Assembly: GCA_902806565.1 (NCBI GenBank)
Contig: CADCXA010000030.1
Coordinates: 124,001-188,000, forward strand
DNA: 64,000 bases
Direction of reading: 5' to 3'
Origin: Hypoxylon rubiginosum
Lineage: Eukaryota > Ascomycota > Sordariomycetes > Xylariales > Hypoxylaceae
Shown: in pieces, positions 45,517-57,930 of the stretch
How the letters are laid out: every line of letters starts with the position of its first letter
Position numbering within the stretch: position 1 is the first letter of the stretch
Program-made: the position numbers and the translations under genes
Notes under the pieces: generated by a model
Databases searched by the model: none
What the model saw: only the letters and a program-made list of their open reading frames with translations
What the model was told of the DNA's origin: nothing

Positions 45517-46657
45517 ATGTTACGTGAAAAGATCAAAGCAGCTGCCGTACATGCGGCTCCTGTTTACAGTATGTGACCCTGCGGGACGTTTCTTCTATCT
45601 TCCGTTTTAACCTGTCTCATGATGGAGAGCCTCCGGAGAGATAGGCCGGTCGAGAAACATGGCTATCCCATACGTGCCTAACTCCTTTGCCTCGCTAAGG
45701 ACATGAATACTAACTCTTAGTGTTCAAGTGAACAAAGTCGACAGCCTACATAAAGTTGCCTCTCTAATTTCCCAGGCGGCGAGCGAGTCCATCGCGCTGC
45801 TCGCTTTCCCCGAGGTATTCGTGCCCGGGTTCCCCTATTTCACGAACTGCTACCCCCCGAATGCTGCTACGGTTGCTCTGTACGCAGAGCAGAGCGTCGT
45901 AGTACCCGAAGATCTTGGCGAAGTCCAGGCCGCGTGCGCGACGCACAAAATCGTCGCCGTCCTCGGGATATCCGAGCGTATGCGTGGCGGGTATACCTTG
46001 TTCAACAGCATCGTGACCATCGATGCGGATGGCACCATTTTGGGTGTCCACCGAAAGGTACAACCCACATGGGCAGAGAGACTTGTGTGGGGCCAGGGGT
46101 CCGGCTATACCCTTCGCACGTACAAGCCCAAGGACACCGGGTATCGTATTGGCGGGCTTGCGTGTTGGGAGCACACCATAAACGGGGCACGACAGGCACT
46201 TATCGACCAGGGACAACACATCCACGTTGGCTGTTGGCCTGCCCTCGATATCCTTGAAGGTTTTGAGGACGTGGCCTGCGCGCAGATTGAGGCACTGATG
46301 AAGACCCACGCATTGACAGCGCAGGTGTTCGTGCTATGCCCGAGCAGCTATGTCGACGATACATGCCTGCAATGGATGGAGAAGAACCTAGGTACTCAAG
46401 ACAAGGTGAAGGCCGGTGGGGGCTGGACGGCTATCATCCATCCGTTCTGCTCCTTTATCGCTGGACCGTACCAGACCAGTCAGGATAAACTTGTCGTGGG
46501 CGAGATTGATCTCGCTCAGTTGGATCTAGTGAAAGCTTATGTCGATGGGGTAGGTCATTATAAACGACCTGAAGTTTTCAAATCGGAAGTCGATACGACC
46601 CAGAGATGGATAGATGAGCCGGACATCGTTGGCCCTATTCCGTGGAATAAATCTTGA
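45517..46657 (+). CDS. Nitrilase (carbon-nitrogen hydrolase)
   Basis: Exons 45517-45568 and 45729-46657 encode 326 residues; the 52-base first exon is needed for the family start (KIKAAAVHAAPVY-MNKVDSLHKV). The catalytic triad is complete: Glu46 in AFPEVFVPG, Lys127 in HRKVQPTWAE, Cys163 in GGLACWEHTINGARQAL. The RLVWGQGSG block and CWEH tetrad place it with true nitrilases, which turn nitriles into acids and ammonia, rather than with Nit2-type amidases. The intron has a perfect TACTAAC branch at 45709-45715. The first AG (45719-45720) is only five bases past the branch A and gives the wrong phase, so the AG at 45727-45728 is inferred. It lies downstream of a P450 and upstream of a GST on the same strand. 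Confidence 0.9.
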
Positions 46658-46911
46658 GTCCAAGAGGCTACTAGAATTCAACCCATGATCGAACAGAACT
46701 GCAATACTATGGAAGTGAGCTAGCTGGTGGGTCTTCCGTGAGTCAATGGAGATGTTAGTTTTTTTCCGCAACCGGCCGGGTATAGTAGTATGACGCATTC
46801 CGGCCTTAAGATGGTCCCTTACGATGCGTACCGGTGTAGGAACTTATTAAACCTATTCCCCAAGCCCAAGGCTTTTATATCCAGCATCTAAGCTTCATAT
46901 CTATCAACACA

Positions 46912-47844
46912 ATGGCAGACAGCAAGCCAAACCAAGATTGCACTCTTCACGTGTACCATACTCGATACTCGAGTACGTCAAGCACTACTAACCACCGAAC
47001 TTTTGATAAGGCAATATAAATCTAACCTCTTGACACAAGGCTGGGGAGCCCGGGTGGCACTCGTCGTCGCCTACTTCCAAATCCCTTGCACCGTCAAATT
47101 CTACACGCTACGCAACCCGGCGGCCCCCCCTCCACCCAGATTCGCGAGAGGTCTACTTCCCGTCCTAGAACCGGATCCGACGGATGAACACTTTGCGATC
47201 ACCGATTCCCTCGCCATCTGCGAATTCCTAGCGGAGCAGAACCCCGAGCGTCACCTCTGGCCGAGGGATCGCAAGTTGCGGGCGCTGGCGCGAGCGGTCG
47301 CTGCCGAGATGCACTCGGGGTTCGGTGAGATCCGCAATACGTATCACACCAATTTTCTCGGCAGATACATCGGCAAGGTCCCCGTAAGCGACGCTGCCGC
47401 GAAGGAAATCCGGAGAATTGTGGATCTCTGGAGCAGCGCACGAGCGGCTACGAAGAGGAGACTTGGCGAGGAAGATGAGGGATTTTTGTTCGGGGCATTC
47501 AGCATTGCTGATGCTTTCTTCTGGCCCGTTCTATGGGTGAGCTACTTTGAGCCTGGTTGTCCGCTGCTGCTGCTGCTGCTGCTGTAAGCATTGCTGACCC
47601 CCTTCATACACAGCGTTTCCGCAGTTACCAGCTTCCCCTGACTGGGATAACCGAAGACGGCCTGGAATGGATGGCAAAGATGTGGAACGATCCTACCATA
47701 AAGGCTGAGGTAGACGAATACTTCGCGCAGGCACAGGATCCGTTGAGCAAGGTTGAACACTACGAGAACATTTTTAAGGAAATTCCGGATATCGAGTACA
47801 GTCAGTTTTCTAAGGACTGGACCTTTGACGCGTCGAAGGCGTAG
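46912..47844 (+). CDS. Glutathione S-transferase
   Basis: Exons 46912-46972, 47040-47536 and 47614-47844 (introns 67 and 77 bp) encode 262 residues. The thioredoxin-like N-terminal domain reads LHVYHTRYSS-WGARVALVVAYFQIP, with a Ser at the usual catalytic place of zeta/beta/theta-like enzymes, and ITDSLAICEFLAEQNP forms the glutathione-binding loop. The helical C-terminal domain includes FLFGAFSIADAFFWPVLW. It probably conjugates glutathione to electrophiles or isomerises small acids; the class cannot be fixed. The gene follows the nitrilase by 250 bp on the same strand. Its second intron contains a (CTG)7 run, which makes a spurious Leu tail if read through. Confidence 0.9.
47563..47584. repeat. 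(GCT)n microsatellite in GST intron
   Basis: Seven uninterrupted CTG/GCT units within the second intron of the glutathione transferase gene, between donor and branch region. Confidence 0.9.
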
Positions 47845-48699
47845 TGTCTCCAGGCAATGCCACCAATGATAGCTTCGGTCAGATAAGATCATCCCTTCTA
47901 TTGTTCGCATCATGTAATGCTTTCGGATTCAGAATGGCCCTCTTCGGACCTTCGGACCGAGTGGGGACTTAAGATGACCGCCGCGTGTATACATGCCGAC
48001 CACGTTCCCTTCCGTGTCACTAGCAAATCATCGATTTGGTCTTATATTCAGAGAGGCTGCAGGTGAAGCGCTAGAAGCAAGTCTATTACATATTAGGAAG
48101 CACGGGAAGACTCATTAGAACCCGAAGGTGCCTTACCGGGGGAACTCGGGAGGAATCGCGGGCTAGTGGGTGAGCATACGATAAACCAATAAAACCGAAG
48201 AATCGGGTTGTTAGAGTAGTCTAGCGGCAAGGTGCGTATAATCCTCGCTCAGCTATAATATAGCTACTATAGCTGCTAAGCGTCACAAGGGTCATTTTCT
48301 TCACTAAACCACGATTGTGCTAGCTTCCATCATTACCTACCTTAGGTAGGCATTGAGGATTTCGTAGAGAGCTAGTTATTGCACTTAACCTGTTTAATAC
48401 TGTACAAACAGATCATCGGCCGCCGCCGTCTAATAAATAGGGATGTAGTCGAATTGAATTGAGCCTCCCGGGCCCGTGGGCGGTCGTTTTCCTCCGGAGT
48501 CTCCGGGGCCTGTTCCCGTCTGGGTTTGAAGTGGGTTCGACATAATAAGGGGAGATATATCACCACGGAATTGTGTCTATTTACAACAAATCCAGGCAAC
48601 AAATTGTAAATTCTAATATTAGACCACGAGGAATAAAAGCTGAAAAGCCTCATATCTATATCCCCAGTTTAATAATCCATATAATACTCATTTTTACGA
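47845..48699. other. Intergenic between GST and dehydrogenase relic
   Basis: About 850 bp with no gene. AT-rich toward 48600-48700. An ACCTACCTTAGGTAGG palindrome-like word lies near 48336-48351. Confidence 0.5.
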
Positions 48700-49590
48700 T
48701 TTTTGTGCCTTCTTTCAATCCCGAAAAGGATATACTCGACCTAACAGGGAAGGTCATATTCATCACAGGGGGTCTGTTTGTTACCTGTCACATTTACCAA
48801 ATAAGCGCCCTGAACTATTCCTCGTAGCGCACGATCCTGCTCGTATATACTTCACTGACTGAAATGAAGAAGCCGGTGCTGCCGTAATTTTTTGCCACCA
48901 GGGGCCAAGGGGCCCAAGACCAAGATCACCTTCATCAAATGCGACTTCTGGTCGTCGCACTCCAAGATCCGGCAAGCTATCGTAGACGGCTTCAAGTCTG
49001 AGCGATTTGACTTGGTCATCGCTAATGCCGGCATCATAGCGACGCCGCCCGGCCTGACCGAAGAGGATTTCAAGCTCGCAGTGGGGGCAGCAACTATCTC
49101 GGCCACGCCGTGATGCTACAGCTTCTGCGATCTATACTACTTCGCACGGCGGAGAGCGGCGCCGACGTAAGACACTGTCCAAGTTACGTCGTGCGGCCAC
49201 GATTTACGCCCCGCCCGGGGGTATCCAATTCGAGAATCTTCGGGGGTCCGACGCCGCGGGCGGGTTCGCTCGGTACGGACACAGAAAACTAGCCTAGATG
49301 CTCTACTGCAAGGCCATAACGAAGGGCTACCCTCGGATTACGAGCATGTCCGTCAGCCCCCGCGTCGGCAATACCGGGCTGCTACGACAGAGGAAGCAGT
49401 CCTGTCGCAGGATTCCTGCTGCAGTCTGCAGCACATTGGCACCCATAAAATCCCCTGGAGGATGGCCAATAAATACTAGGAGCCCTTCGGGAAGAAGACG
49501 GGCGCTTCAAAGATAGCCGGACACGTAGACTTGGCTAAAAGGCTATGGGAATGGACCGCCAATGAGCTCAGGAATTCGGAGGAACTGCGA
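48700..49590 (+). pseudogene. Broken short-chain dehydrogenase/reductase gene
   Basis: Family pieces appear in order but in different frames. FNPEKDILDLTGKVIFITGG at about 48714 is the cofactor-binding start (TGxxxGxG is lost after TGG). TKITFIKCDFWSSHSKI and FDLVIANAGI (the NAG motif) lie at 48920-49035. GSNYLGHAVMLQLL follows in a shifted frame near 49085-49130. GGIQFENLRG and a YGHRKLA block (a decayed YxxxK active site) followed by a stop lie near 49215-49297. YPRITSMSVSPR lies near 49328, and HVDLAKRLWEWTANEL lies near 49530. At least two frameshifts, one inner deletion and one stop are seen. It sits just downstream of the P450-nitrilase-GST run and was probably a member of it. Confidence 0.75.
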
Positions 49591-52500
49591 TGGTTGTGGG
49601 ATGGGCCATGGCATATGTCAGACGTGGGATCGATCCACATCCCGCAATCCAGTTTATGAGGGGGAGAGGAGAGCGATACCCGTATTATCTGCTCGTGTTA
49701 CTTATGAGGATGGCGATGCGTCGTTGCGTATATGCCGGTTTGCCTTGATAGGGCGTACGGGCAGGACTTTGAAGGAATGGGGTTGCAGATGTATAAGACG
49801 CATATAGGGATTACTATATGGGGCTGATTATTAGTCGTTCATTTATTGTATTCTGCCCCGGCGGCTCGAGGCTTTCCTACCTTCTCAAGGGACTGGGTTG
49901 ATTAACACTGCTGACATTTGTAATATATTCGTGCTCAATATACGTACCTCGTAGAGGTATATGTTGTTGATCCTATAAGTCTTACGTAATAGATTTGTCA
50001 ATAACGACTTAAACATGAAGCTTTGATACGTTTATATGCTATCGCAAAATGAAGACCCAATGGCGGGAGTATCTCATGAATTCACTTGCGTAAGCTCAGA
50101 GTCTCGACGAGCTGAGATGAGACGTACGACAATAATGCATTTCAACTACCATTACAGGATAGCCATCCGACGACCACAGCAGCGAATTGAACTCCTCGTC
50201 TTAGGCCAACGAGCTCTGTGCCTCATCTGGAAGATAGGTCACCAGACCGTTGCCCTTTTTTATGGTGGTCAGCTTTGAAGGATCCGGGTGACTTCCTACT
50301 TCTAGCTTCCCCCACCTTTTCGCATCACCGTTTGTGGTGGGGGATTGTATCGTACCGTCGAAATGCTCGGGAATATCGCTGTATCGGTATTGGTATTGAT
50401 ACGCTACCTTGCAGAACAATTCCGATTGTTGAAACCATTAGTAGACAATCTTTACCCCTTATCCAGCTGTGCTTACCACACGGTTGCGCTGGACGTAGCC
50501 TTTCTTATCTCCACATCGTGAATAGAATAGCAAACATATTGTACGCTCTCGCATCTTCGTTCAACTCTAGTCATCATTCTAGACGCAATGCCAAGGGGCC
50601 TAATTTCTTGGAAACATACAACTACAGTATTCTTATCAACGCCGGGTGAGGTGGAATGCTCTGCCCATGCTGTGCTGCCAATGATACTGAGTGTGTAGAT
50701 TGTTCTTTCGGGCCAACAAACTCATAACAGTTCTAGAAGAGATCCCATAAATACCCTGTTTCTTCCATTCGGGTCATCCCGCAAAATCTGACCCCATGTC
50801 AGACTGGGGGCACACACTCGACATCTCCCTATCTGACCCCCTGATGGGACAACTGGTATTAATGGACCTGCTGCTGTGCTATCATGTGAGTACAATGCCA
50901 TGTCTATTCCCGACTACCTACACAATTGGATGCCGTCCGGTAAACCTTACGGGCCTCAATAGGTACCTGATGCACGACACGATTTCTTACAGCTGACAGT
51001 TGAGCTGCCGCTTACTATGATTTCTCTAAGAACAAGGTATCTATTAACTCGCTTATCCGAGGAGCATCAATAGTCGGACAAACCTGCAAAGCACGCAATT
51101 AAGCGGTAATATCCTTAAACTCCTGAGGGTGTACCTGTTATCATAGTTCTTTGTATTGTCCAAGACTATTGGGCAGGCTTCTCAGCTGTGATAGCCACCG
51201 TTGCATTGAGGACTTTCACGGATGAATACCAGGCCGGAAAAAGACTTCTGCTTACTTTTGGCTATAGAGCATTTATAGGACCAGTTTTAGTATCAGGTAA
51301 GCTATATGTAGTTTTCTTTAAGATCCTACAAGGAGAAAACGGAATACATGATTGATATGGAGTACGAATTTCATTTTCTAGCTAAGAACATGAATAAATA
51401 TAAAACTTACTACAAGGTGGCATGAGTATAAGTAATAAAAGCTAGAACAGTTATTGAATATGAACCTTTAGACATTGTGTCTTCGTATAGGACCGCTATA
51501 CTGTAGGGCCTCATTTCGAGAGATCATTGTTACATTAGTATGCTTCACATATGTGAATGCTTGCTACGAAACTACCTCTTAGGTCACTCCATCGCTGCTA
51601 TTCCTTTTCTCGAGCATCGAACAAGGCACTGCCGGCTTGACGTCCCGAATTCCCATTTCCTTCACAATACGGGTTAATTTTTCTTTCCGCAAACACAATT
51701 TCTTTCTTCAGTCTCTTTTCTTTCCTTTCTTTTACATTGCACAACCTTACATGTGCATATGAAGCTCTAAGTTGTCGTAATTTTATTATACGATCTAATG
51801 TCTTTACGATCTTATGTTGTCTTCGATGCTCTGTCACGTAATTGGCAGTATATAACATCGGACAACCCACTTATCGTCGACCAACGCACAACCAGCAACT
51901 GAATGGCAAAAGTGGCAAATATCAGGTATGAGCTCTAGACCGCCAACTTCTAGCTTGAATGTTGGTAAACTTCAAAGTCTTCATTGACATAATATTTCAA
52001 ACAGGTATAGCAACCCTCAGTAATATCAGGGAGCTAGGTCTTTTGCATCTAGCCGCAAAGAGATTGAACATTATGGCGCCCATGGGTGCCTTCCTGTGTG
52101 ATTACATGCAATCAAGATCTTTATTCTTCGGTCAGTGTTCTCATTCCGGCAACCCAGGCCATAGTATACCTGATATATTGCCCACAGCCGGCTATAGCTT
52201 AGAACTTGGAGGTAATAGAAGTGACCTTTTACAGATGAGAGAGCATGAGACCGTATGAGTCTTGAAAGGGAGATTGGCTATAATATTTCATGAGAAAGTC
52301 GTACGGTTAACGGGTAAATAGAAACATTGTAGTTTGAAGCAGATTTTGATATTATTATCAGGATATTCGAGGGGCGAGGACGAGTCTAAATGACCAGTTC
52401 CCATCCTTAGATTAAGAGACGAGCATAAAATGGTACATCTATCGTAGAGGTCAACACCTATAAAACTATGAAGTCTTAGAAGCGGTATTTTACATGAGAA

Positions 52501-55036
52501 ATGTTTAGATAACAGAACTGACTGCTGGACGTATTCTTAGTGACACCGTTACTAGCCGGTATTGATACCTACCTAGGTACCGATAATCATGGCTTCGGCT
52601 AGTGTTGGATGACTAAGGCCTGGTGTCACGACAGTCAATTCGGTCAGATCGTTTAGAGTGGCAAATGAGAAGAATCGTATTGGAATGCTAACTGATGAAT
52701 TTCAAGTCATAAAGGGCTTGTTTCATAGCCCACGGGAGTCATCACTGGAGGACTACATCCTGTTAGCCAACGTCTCTTATAATCGATGAACAAACGGTAC
52801 AACTTCATTCTCTTGTAAGACGTCGATCTTAGCATATTAGCTCACTGCGGGTAGCGGCTCGATCCCGCTAGTCCGCCTCGGCTCTGGTCCCCGAGAAGTG
52901 CGGTCACCTCACCTCCTAGGTGTACACGTACGTATATGGAGAGACCGTCACTTTGAAGCTCAATGGAAGCTCAATGGCCAATACTTCAACGCTCTCACCC
53001 ACCCATGTCGTTTCGCCCCACGGTCTGGCACTAGTAGTTCCAATGTCCCCCCACCGAAATACGAAATACCTCATTACGACACGAGTGCGGAAGAGGGTAC
53101 GCATCGGTTTTTGAGCTCAGCCACTCCGTCTCAGACAGCAAACCCCGTGGCAAAGATGTCACGACTAGGTGGTTCGTTCGTTGGCTAAGGGCTGTCTGGC
53201 CGATGAGGGCGTCATTACGGAAAGGTTACGTGTTTCGCCTGTACGCCGCTGACTGTTAGCGTGTGAGTTTTCACTTTTCTTTGCGGCTACCGGCCTAAAG
53301 TGTTAGAGACTATGTGCCTATGTGCCACAAAGTTGAAGAATGCGACCGCGGTTATAATTATTGTGCCGACAACGTCAGGTCTTCTATTGGTTTTGCGGTA
53401 TCTGATCCAATTGTTGCAAAACTTGAGACTTATTTCCGTTTTTATCAATGGGCGAAAAATGACTAGGATATTATTTTGTGAGGGACAAAAAAAGAAAAAT
53501 GAAAAAGTAAAGACAAAATGATCAGAACACGAGGCAGAGGCAGATTAAGGGCTGACTAATTTGATTAATCATCAGCTTATATAGGTATACATCCATGAAC
53601 ATGATATATATATATATATATTTCTTTTTAATTTGGCTATTATTTATGTACTTAGGAGGTCCGTATGTAAGTATAGAATTAGATGAAGCAAGGGTGTGAT
53701 AACGGGTGACGGTGACGGTGACCGCGACGGCAGCGGCTAAAGTTTCTCTATTTCTAAAACGATGGTAATGAGTTGTCCATGGTCCACGCCGACGGAACCC
53801 TCCATGCACCATTATTCGAAAGGCAATCAGTAATCATTTCTGCATACTTTTACTTTTATCATGTATTTGGCATCATGCAGTGCTATGCGAATTTCCAATG
53901 CCTTATGTTTATGTACCTTAGCTGCTTAGGTAGGTATGTACGCGCATCTGTTCTGATGCTGATGGGATGATGAACGAGTTGTGATACGTCATTCGGTACC
54001 GACATACGGAAGTGTCCGGATCTTGGGTAAGAAGACGGACGCCCCCCCTTGTCCGTTACGTTGGTACCCCCGGCTCCCCGTTTACCTCTGACAGCCCGGT
54101 CAGCCCTGGACCTATTGACTATATTGCCTTCACTTATTTTCTCGCTAGCATGCAGCCCTTGGCTTCCCCGGAGGATCAATGCCACCTGCTGTGTGACTTG
54201 GTCCCGCATATCCTGCTCACTCACAGTAAATATCATCGTGTGAGAATACTCTTTGCCGCTACAGAGCGCACAGTGGTCTCTTCTAGCCCGAGCTCCCTAA
54301 CCTTGGGTCTGCCTCCACAACAGCTGCACTACCTGGGTAGAAGCTCCTCTCATGACCAGGTACCTACATGAACATGCCTAAGGTATGGAGTCTCTAACGA
54401 TGAGGCTCAAAATGTGCAGTACTGTGTAACTAGTCAAAAATAAATGCAGCTAACGATCTACTATCGTGTTTGGGGTTAGTTTTAGTACATAGGTACATGT
54501 AAGAAATCCATACGTTCCAAGTACATCAAGTACCTAGGTACCTACTATCTAGCATTGGAAAAATACCGTCTTTTACGCCTTGCATGTCTTCTTGTCAATT
54601 GAACGAAAATTCAACTCGATAACTAAATGTCTATAACATTGATATTGTATAATGTTTAACTTAATTACTAAAGTTCTTTAGCTGATATAAGTTCAGCATG
54701 GGGGTTCATATGCCTATGCGTGCATGTTGGATGTATGTTGTTAGATGCGAAAGCTGCGCATTATTCTCTTATCAGGTAGTTACACAAGACTTTGACGGTA
54801 ACCAAGCCTTAGGTAAGGTACGCCCCCTCCGTTTGATGCTGTATCACCTGAAGGTTGACTACAACGGACGAACATGAGGGGAAGTGGTCAATGCGTTGCG
54901 TTTCTTAAATTTAAGTACGGTCATTAGGAAAAAGAAAACGTCCACTTCTTCAACACCACATCAATTTGCTCATGTTATCGATCGACGCTAATAATGCGCT
55001 GCCTCCGCTGAACTCCTTCGACGGGAGTATTCTCAA
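49591..55036. other. Gene-poor, AT-rich stretch with possible relics
   Basis: About 5.4 kb without a convincing gene on either strand. Short frames that look faintly coding (for example around 50340-50520, 50796-50890 and 51190-51300 plus strand, the last reading VATVALRTFTDEYQAGKR) are isolated and unrecognised. Palindromes TACCTAGGTA are at 52570-52579 and 54531-54540. A TA run is at 53604-53621, and (GTGACG)-like units lie near 53706-53725. No transposon ends or target repeats are recognised. Confidence 0.45.
53604..53621. repeat. (TA)n simple repeat
   Basis: Uninterrupted TA dinucleotide run in noncoding sequence. Confidence 0.85.
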
Positions 55037-56489
55037 TCACTGGGATCCAAGAAATTCAAACTCTAGCAACGACTGAAACGCTCCAGCCTCTGTTCCTGAT
55101 GTAACGCCAACTAGCCGGAAATTCCCTGGACTCAGCGTCTGGAAGAGCGACTCGAAATCGGCAACGGTGCGCTCGTATGCGTCGTGTACGGCAAGCATGA
55201 ACTGGTCTTCGATTCGAACCATCTTGCTAGCCAGAGTGTTCAATCTCTTTGCGGGCGGGTCTGGAACGATAGCTTCGCTAATGAGCACCTTCGCCCCCGG
55301 CCTCAAGGCTGGGAGCAGGGACGAAAGAATCTTCACAGAGTCCTCATCGCTCCAGTCGTGCAAGATGTGTCGGTAGATGTAGATATCTGCCTGCACAGGT
55401 TGAGGCTTGAAGAAATCGTACTCAGCGAAGCTAATACGTGACTGCAGAGAAGGATCCTCGGCGACAGCTCGCCGCCCCATCTCCAATGCGGGGAGATTGC
55501 TATCCTGGACAATAAATGTCGCGTCAGGCATCAAGGGTGCCAGAGCTTGGACTGTATGTCCGCTAGACCCTCCAATCTGAGCTACGTTAGCTCAAGAGAG
55601 AACCACTAGTCGGTATATGTTGCCGGCGGATTGAAAACTTACATCTACAACTGTGACCTTGCCCTTGGAAGTCCATGGCCAGGCCGCACGCAGGCGGTCG
55701 ACCGACCATAACGGTGTGTTGACTCTCCCTGCCAAGTACTCGTGGTATTTTCTGGTAAGGTCCTCGTTTTTATGGAGATATTCGAAGAGCGTCTCGTCAG
55801 TACGATACGCGATGTTGAATGCGGCGTGAACAGCGTACGCCGGATCATCACGCTTGAGCAGAACTGCGTCTGGCACTTTCATCAGGCTGTTGCCGAGAAA
55901 TTCTGTCCCGAAATGTACTATGTTCGCGAGGTGTGGGTTGCGCACAAGCGCAGCCGAGGAAGCAGAGTGTCGGATGACATTGGTTGGCTCCTCCTGAAAC
56001 AAGCCGTTCGCTATGGCATATCGAACTACGCGCGCCAGTAGAGGCTTAGGGACATCTATGGCTACAGAAAGATCCTGAATGGAGATGGATGACCCGAGTG
56101 GCACATGTTGTGGGATCTTCAACCGGGTGATTATATCGATGTTTGCCGCATCTGCTGCCTATCAGATGTCTCAAAATTTGAGCTGGGTCCTATCACACGA
56201 GGAGAATGATTCATAAGAGTGGGTATGAAAGGTTACCAACCGACCAAGCCAAAGTCAGAACATGTTCTGTTGGCCCCTTTATCAACTGTATCAGATCCTG
56301 TGCGGCGTCGAGGATCTTGCTGCGTGTTTTGCGTAACGATTTGCCTGTCTGAGTGTCCTCATCGTGTGAGAACGCACTAGAACCGGCCTCGTCAAACGTC
56401 GGGGGTGCCGACCCTGCTTCTTGGAGCAAAAGGGATAGCTTCGAAACTTGTTCCGAGATGGACGATGCGATATTCTCGATAGAAGCCAT
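55037..56489 (-). CDS. SAM-dependent O-methyltransferase of a polyketide cluster
   Basis: Exons 56489-56241, 56158-55643 and 55576-55037 (introns 82 and 66 bp) encode 434 residues. The N-terminal dimerisation/winged-helix region is followed by the SAM motif VVD-IGGSSGHTV (about 253-264), rebuilt only by using the acceptor at 55578-55577 rather than the AG five bases before it. The catalytic His is at about 328 in HILHDWSDED, and the partner acid lies in LISEAIVPD. This is the plant-caffeate-OMT-like fold used in fungal aromatic polyketide clusters to methylate phenol hydroxyls. It lies divergent to the zinc-cluster regulator and 4.6 kb from the polyketide synthase end, so it likely methylates that product. 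Confidence 0.92.
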
Positions 56490-57930
56490 GATGAGAAGGA
56501 AGAATAGGCTGCCCGTCAGTTGGTTGACAACCTGAAAATGGATCTCGTCTCATGGTGTCCTGGCGCTCTGTCGTCAAGGTATTATACTCGTCAGACGGAG
56601 AAATGTTGCTATCTAGGTATGGTGGTACAAATCAGACTCGAAGTCTAAGAATCCTATTCTGGACTTGAGTATTCCAGTCGAGATCAAAGCTAGTGTCGTC
56701 GATGGAAGGGTCTATTCGCTAACTGCCTAGTAAGTATAATACTCCGCATGGAACCAAGGTATGCAGGGGCCAAAAATATAGACCAGGGGCCCAAAAACGA
56801 TACGCCGGACAAGGGACCAAGAAGAATCGGTTTCTTAAACAATCCCCTTTCTAGAATTACACCAAGGTTGAATATTATGAATCTGTCAAACCGGGATTAA
56901 GGGGCATGACCCCCACTTCTACTTCCTTTTCGTCTTGCTTACACGCCTCGACGAATAATAAGGTTCGTTGCATTCCGCGCTGACATGGGAATGGGAGACA
57001 TGGGCGAGCATGGAACCTTGCCCGCCTGCCAGCCGGAACGTCGTAGGATTCCCCGGTTCGCGCTAACGTCATCATATAGATAACAGTCGCTGAGATCTCG
57101 AACGAGATTGGTTATCAGATGTATAAGCTTATTTTTTTCCTATCCAAGTCACCCAGCTTCCTAGGTCGCGACAAGGGCGAAGGCCATGCCATGCTGTCCC
57201 TGCAGGTGACAGGTCATGCCACGGCCCACGACGCCAAGGACTTCGAGTCGGGAACGCGAAGAGTTGTCCGTCTAAAACGGTAAACAGCTCTCTCCTGAAC
57301 GGATTACGGTCCCCGCCGTGGCTCGGTATCCCCTCCATCGCCGGGAATCAAAGAAATATAAGTTTTGACCGCCTCGCTCCGGATGCTCCATGCAGGCCAA
57401 CTATGTGATAGAGTCGCAAATTCATGCCTGTACGCCTACCCTGCTCTAGAGCTCGCGCACGCGTTTGCAGGATGCATGCGCGTGTGATCAGCGTCTCACT
57501 TGACTTCCTTTGGAGCTTGGTGCATCGCCATCGTCGATTCTACTTGTACTAGCATCGCTGCCCCAAATAAGATCTAGGTCGGTTGCCGTTGCCCGTCTCC
57601 CAAAGATCCGGCATGAATACGCAACATGCAGCCCTGAATAGGGTAGCCGAGGGTAGGTCGTCACACACGGGAACAAGCCGCAAGCCGCACTGCCTTAGCC
57701 GTCCTCTGTCTGCATGTTAGTCCCGCCTATGTATGCTGTGCTCACTTGCTTATTATTCCCGGGGGACTGGCACAAATAGCCTAGCCACACTATTTACCTC
57801 ATAAAAGAGATAGATCACTGCGATCGCTATCACCTACCTTACGTTTTTGGTGTTTTCCCTTTCATTATCCACCCGCAGCCCGGATTGCCCTATTCTCTAG
57901 CTCCTTTTATCTCTGGGACTTGCCGAAGCC
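56490..57930. promoter_or_regulatory. Shared divergent promoter of methyltransferase and regulator
   Basis: About 1.44 kb between the two start codons, without a gene-like frame. As the regulator is a Zn2Cys6 protein, spaced CGG triplets here are candidates. Several CGG/CCG are visible (for example near 56900, 57030-57060 and 57300-57330), but I see no clearly conserved pair. Confidence 0.45.
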
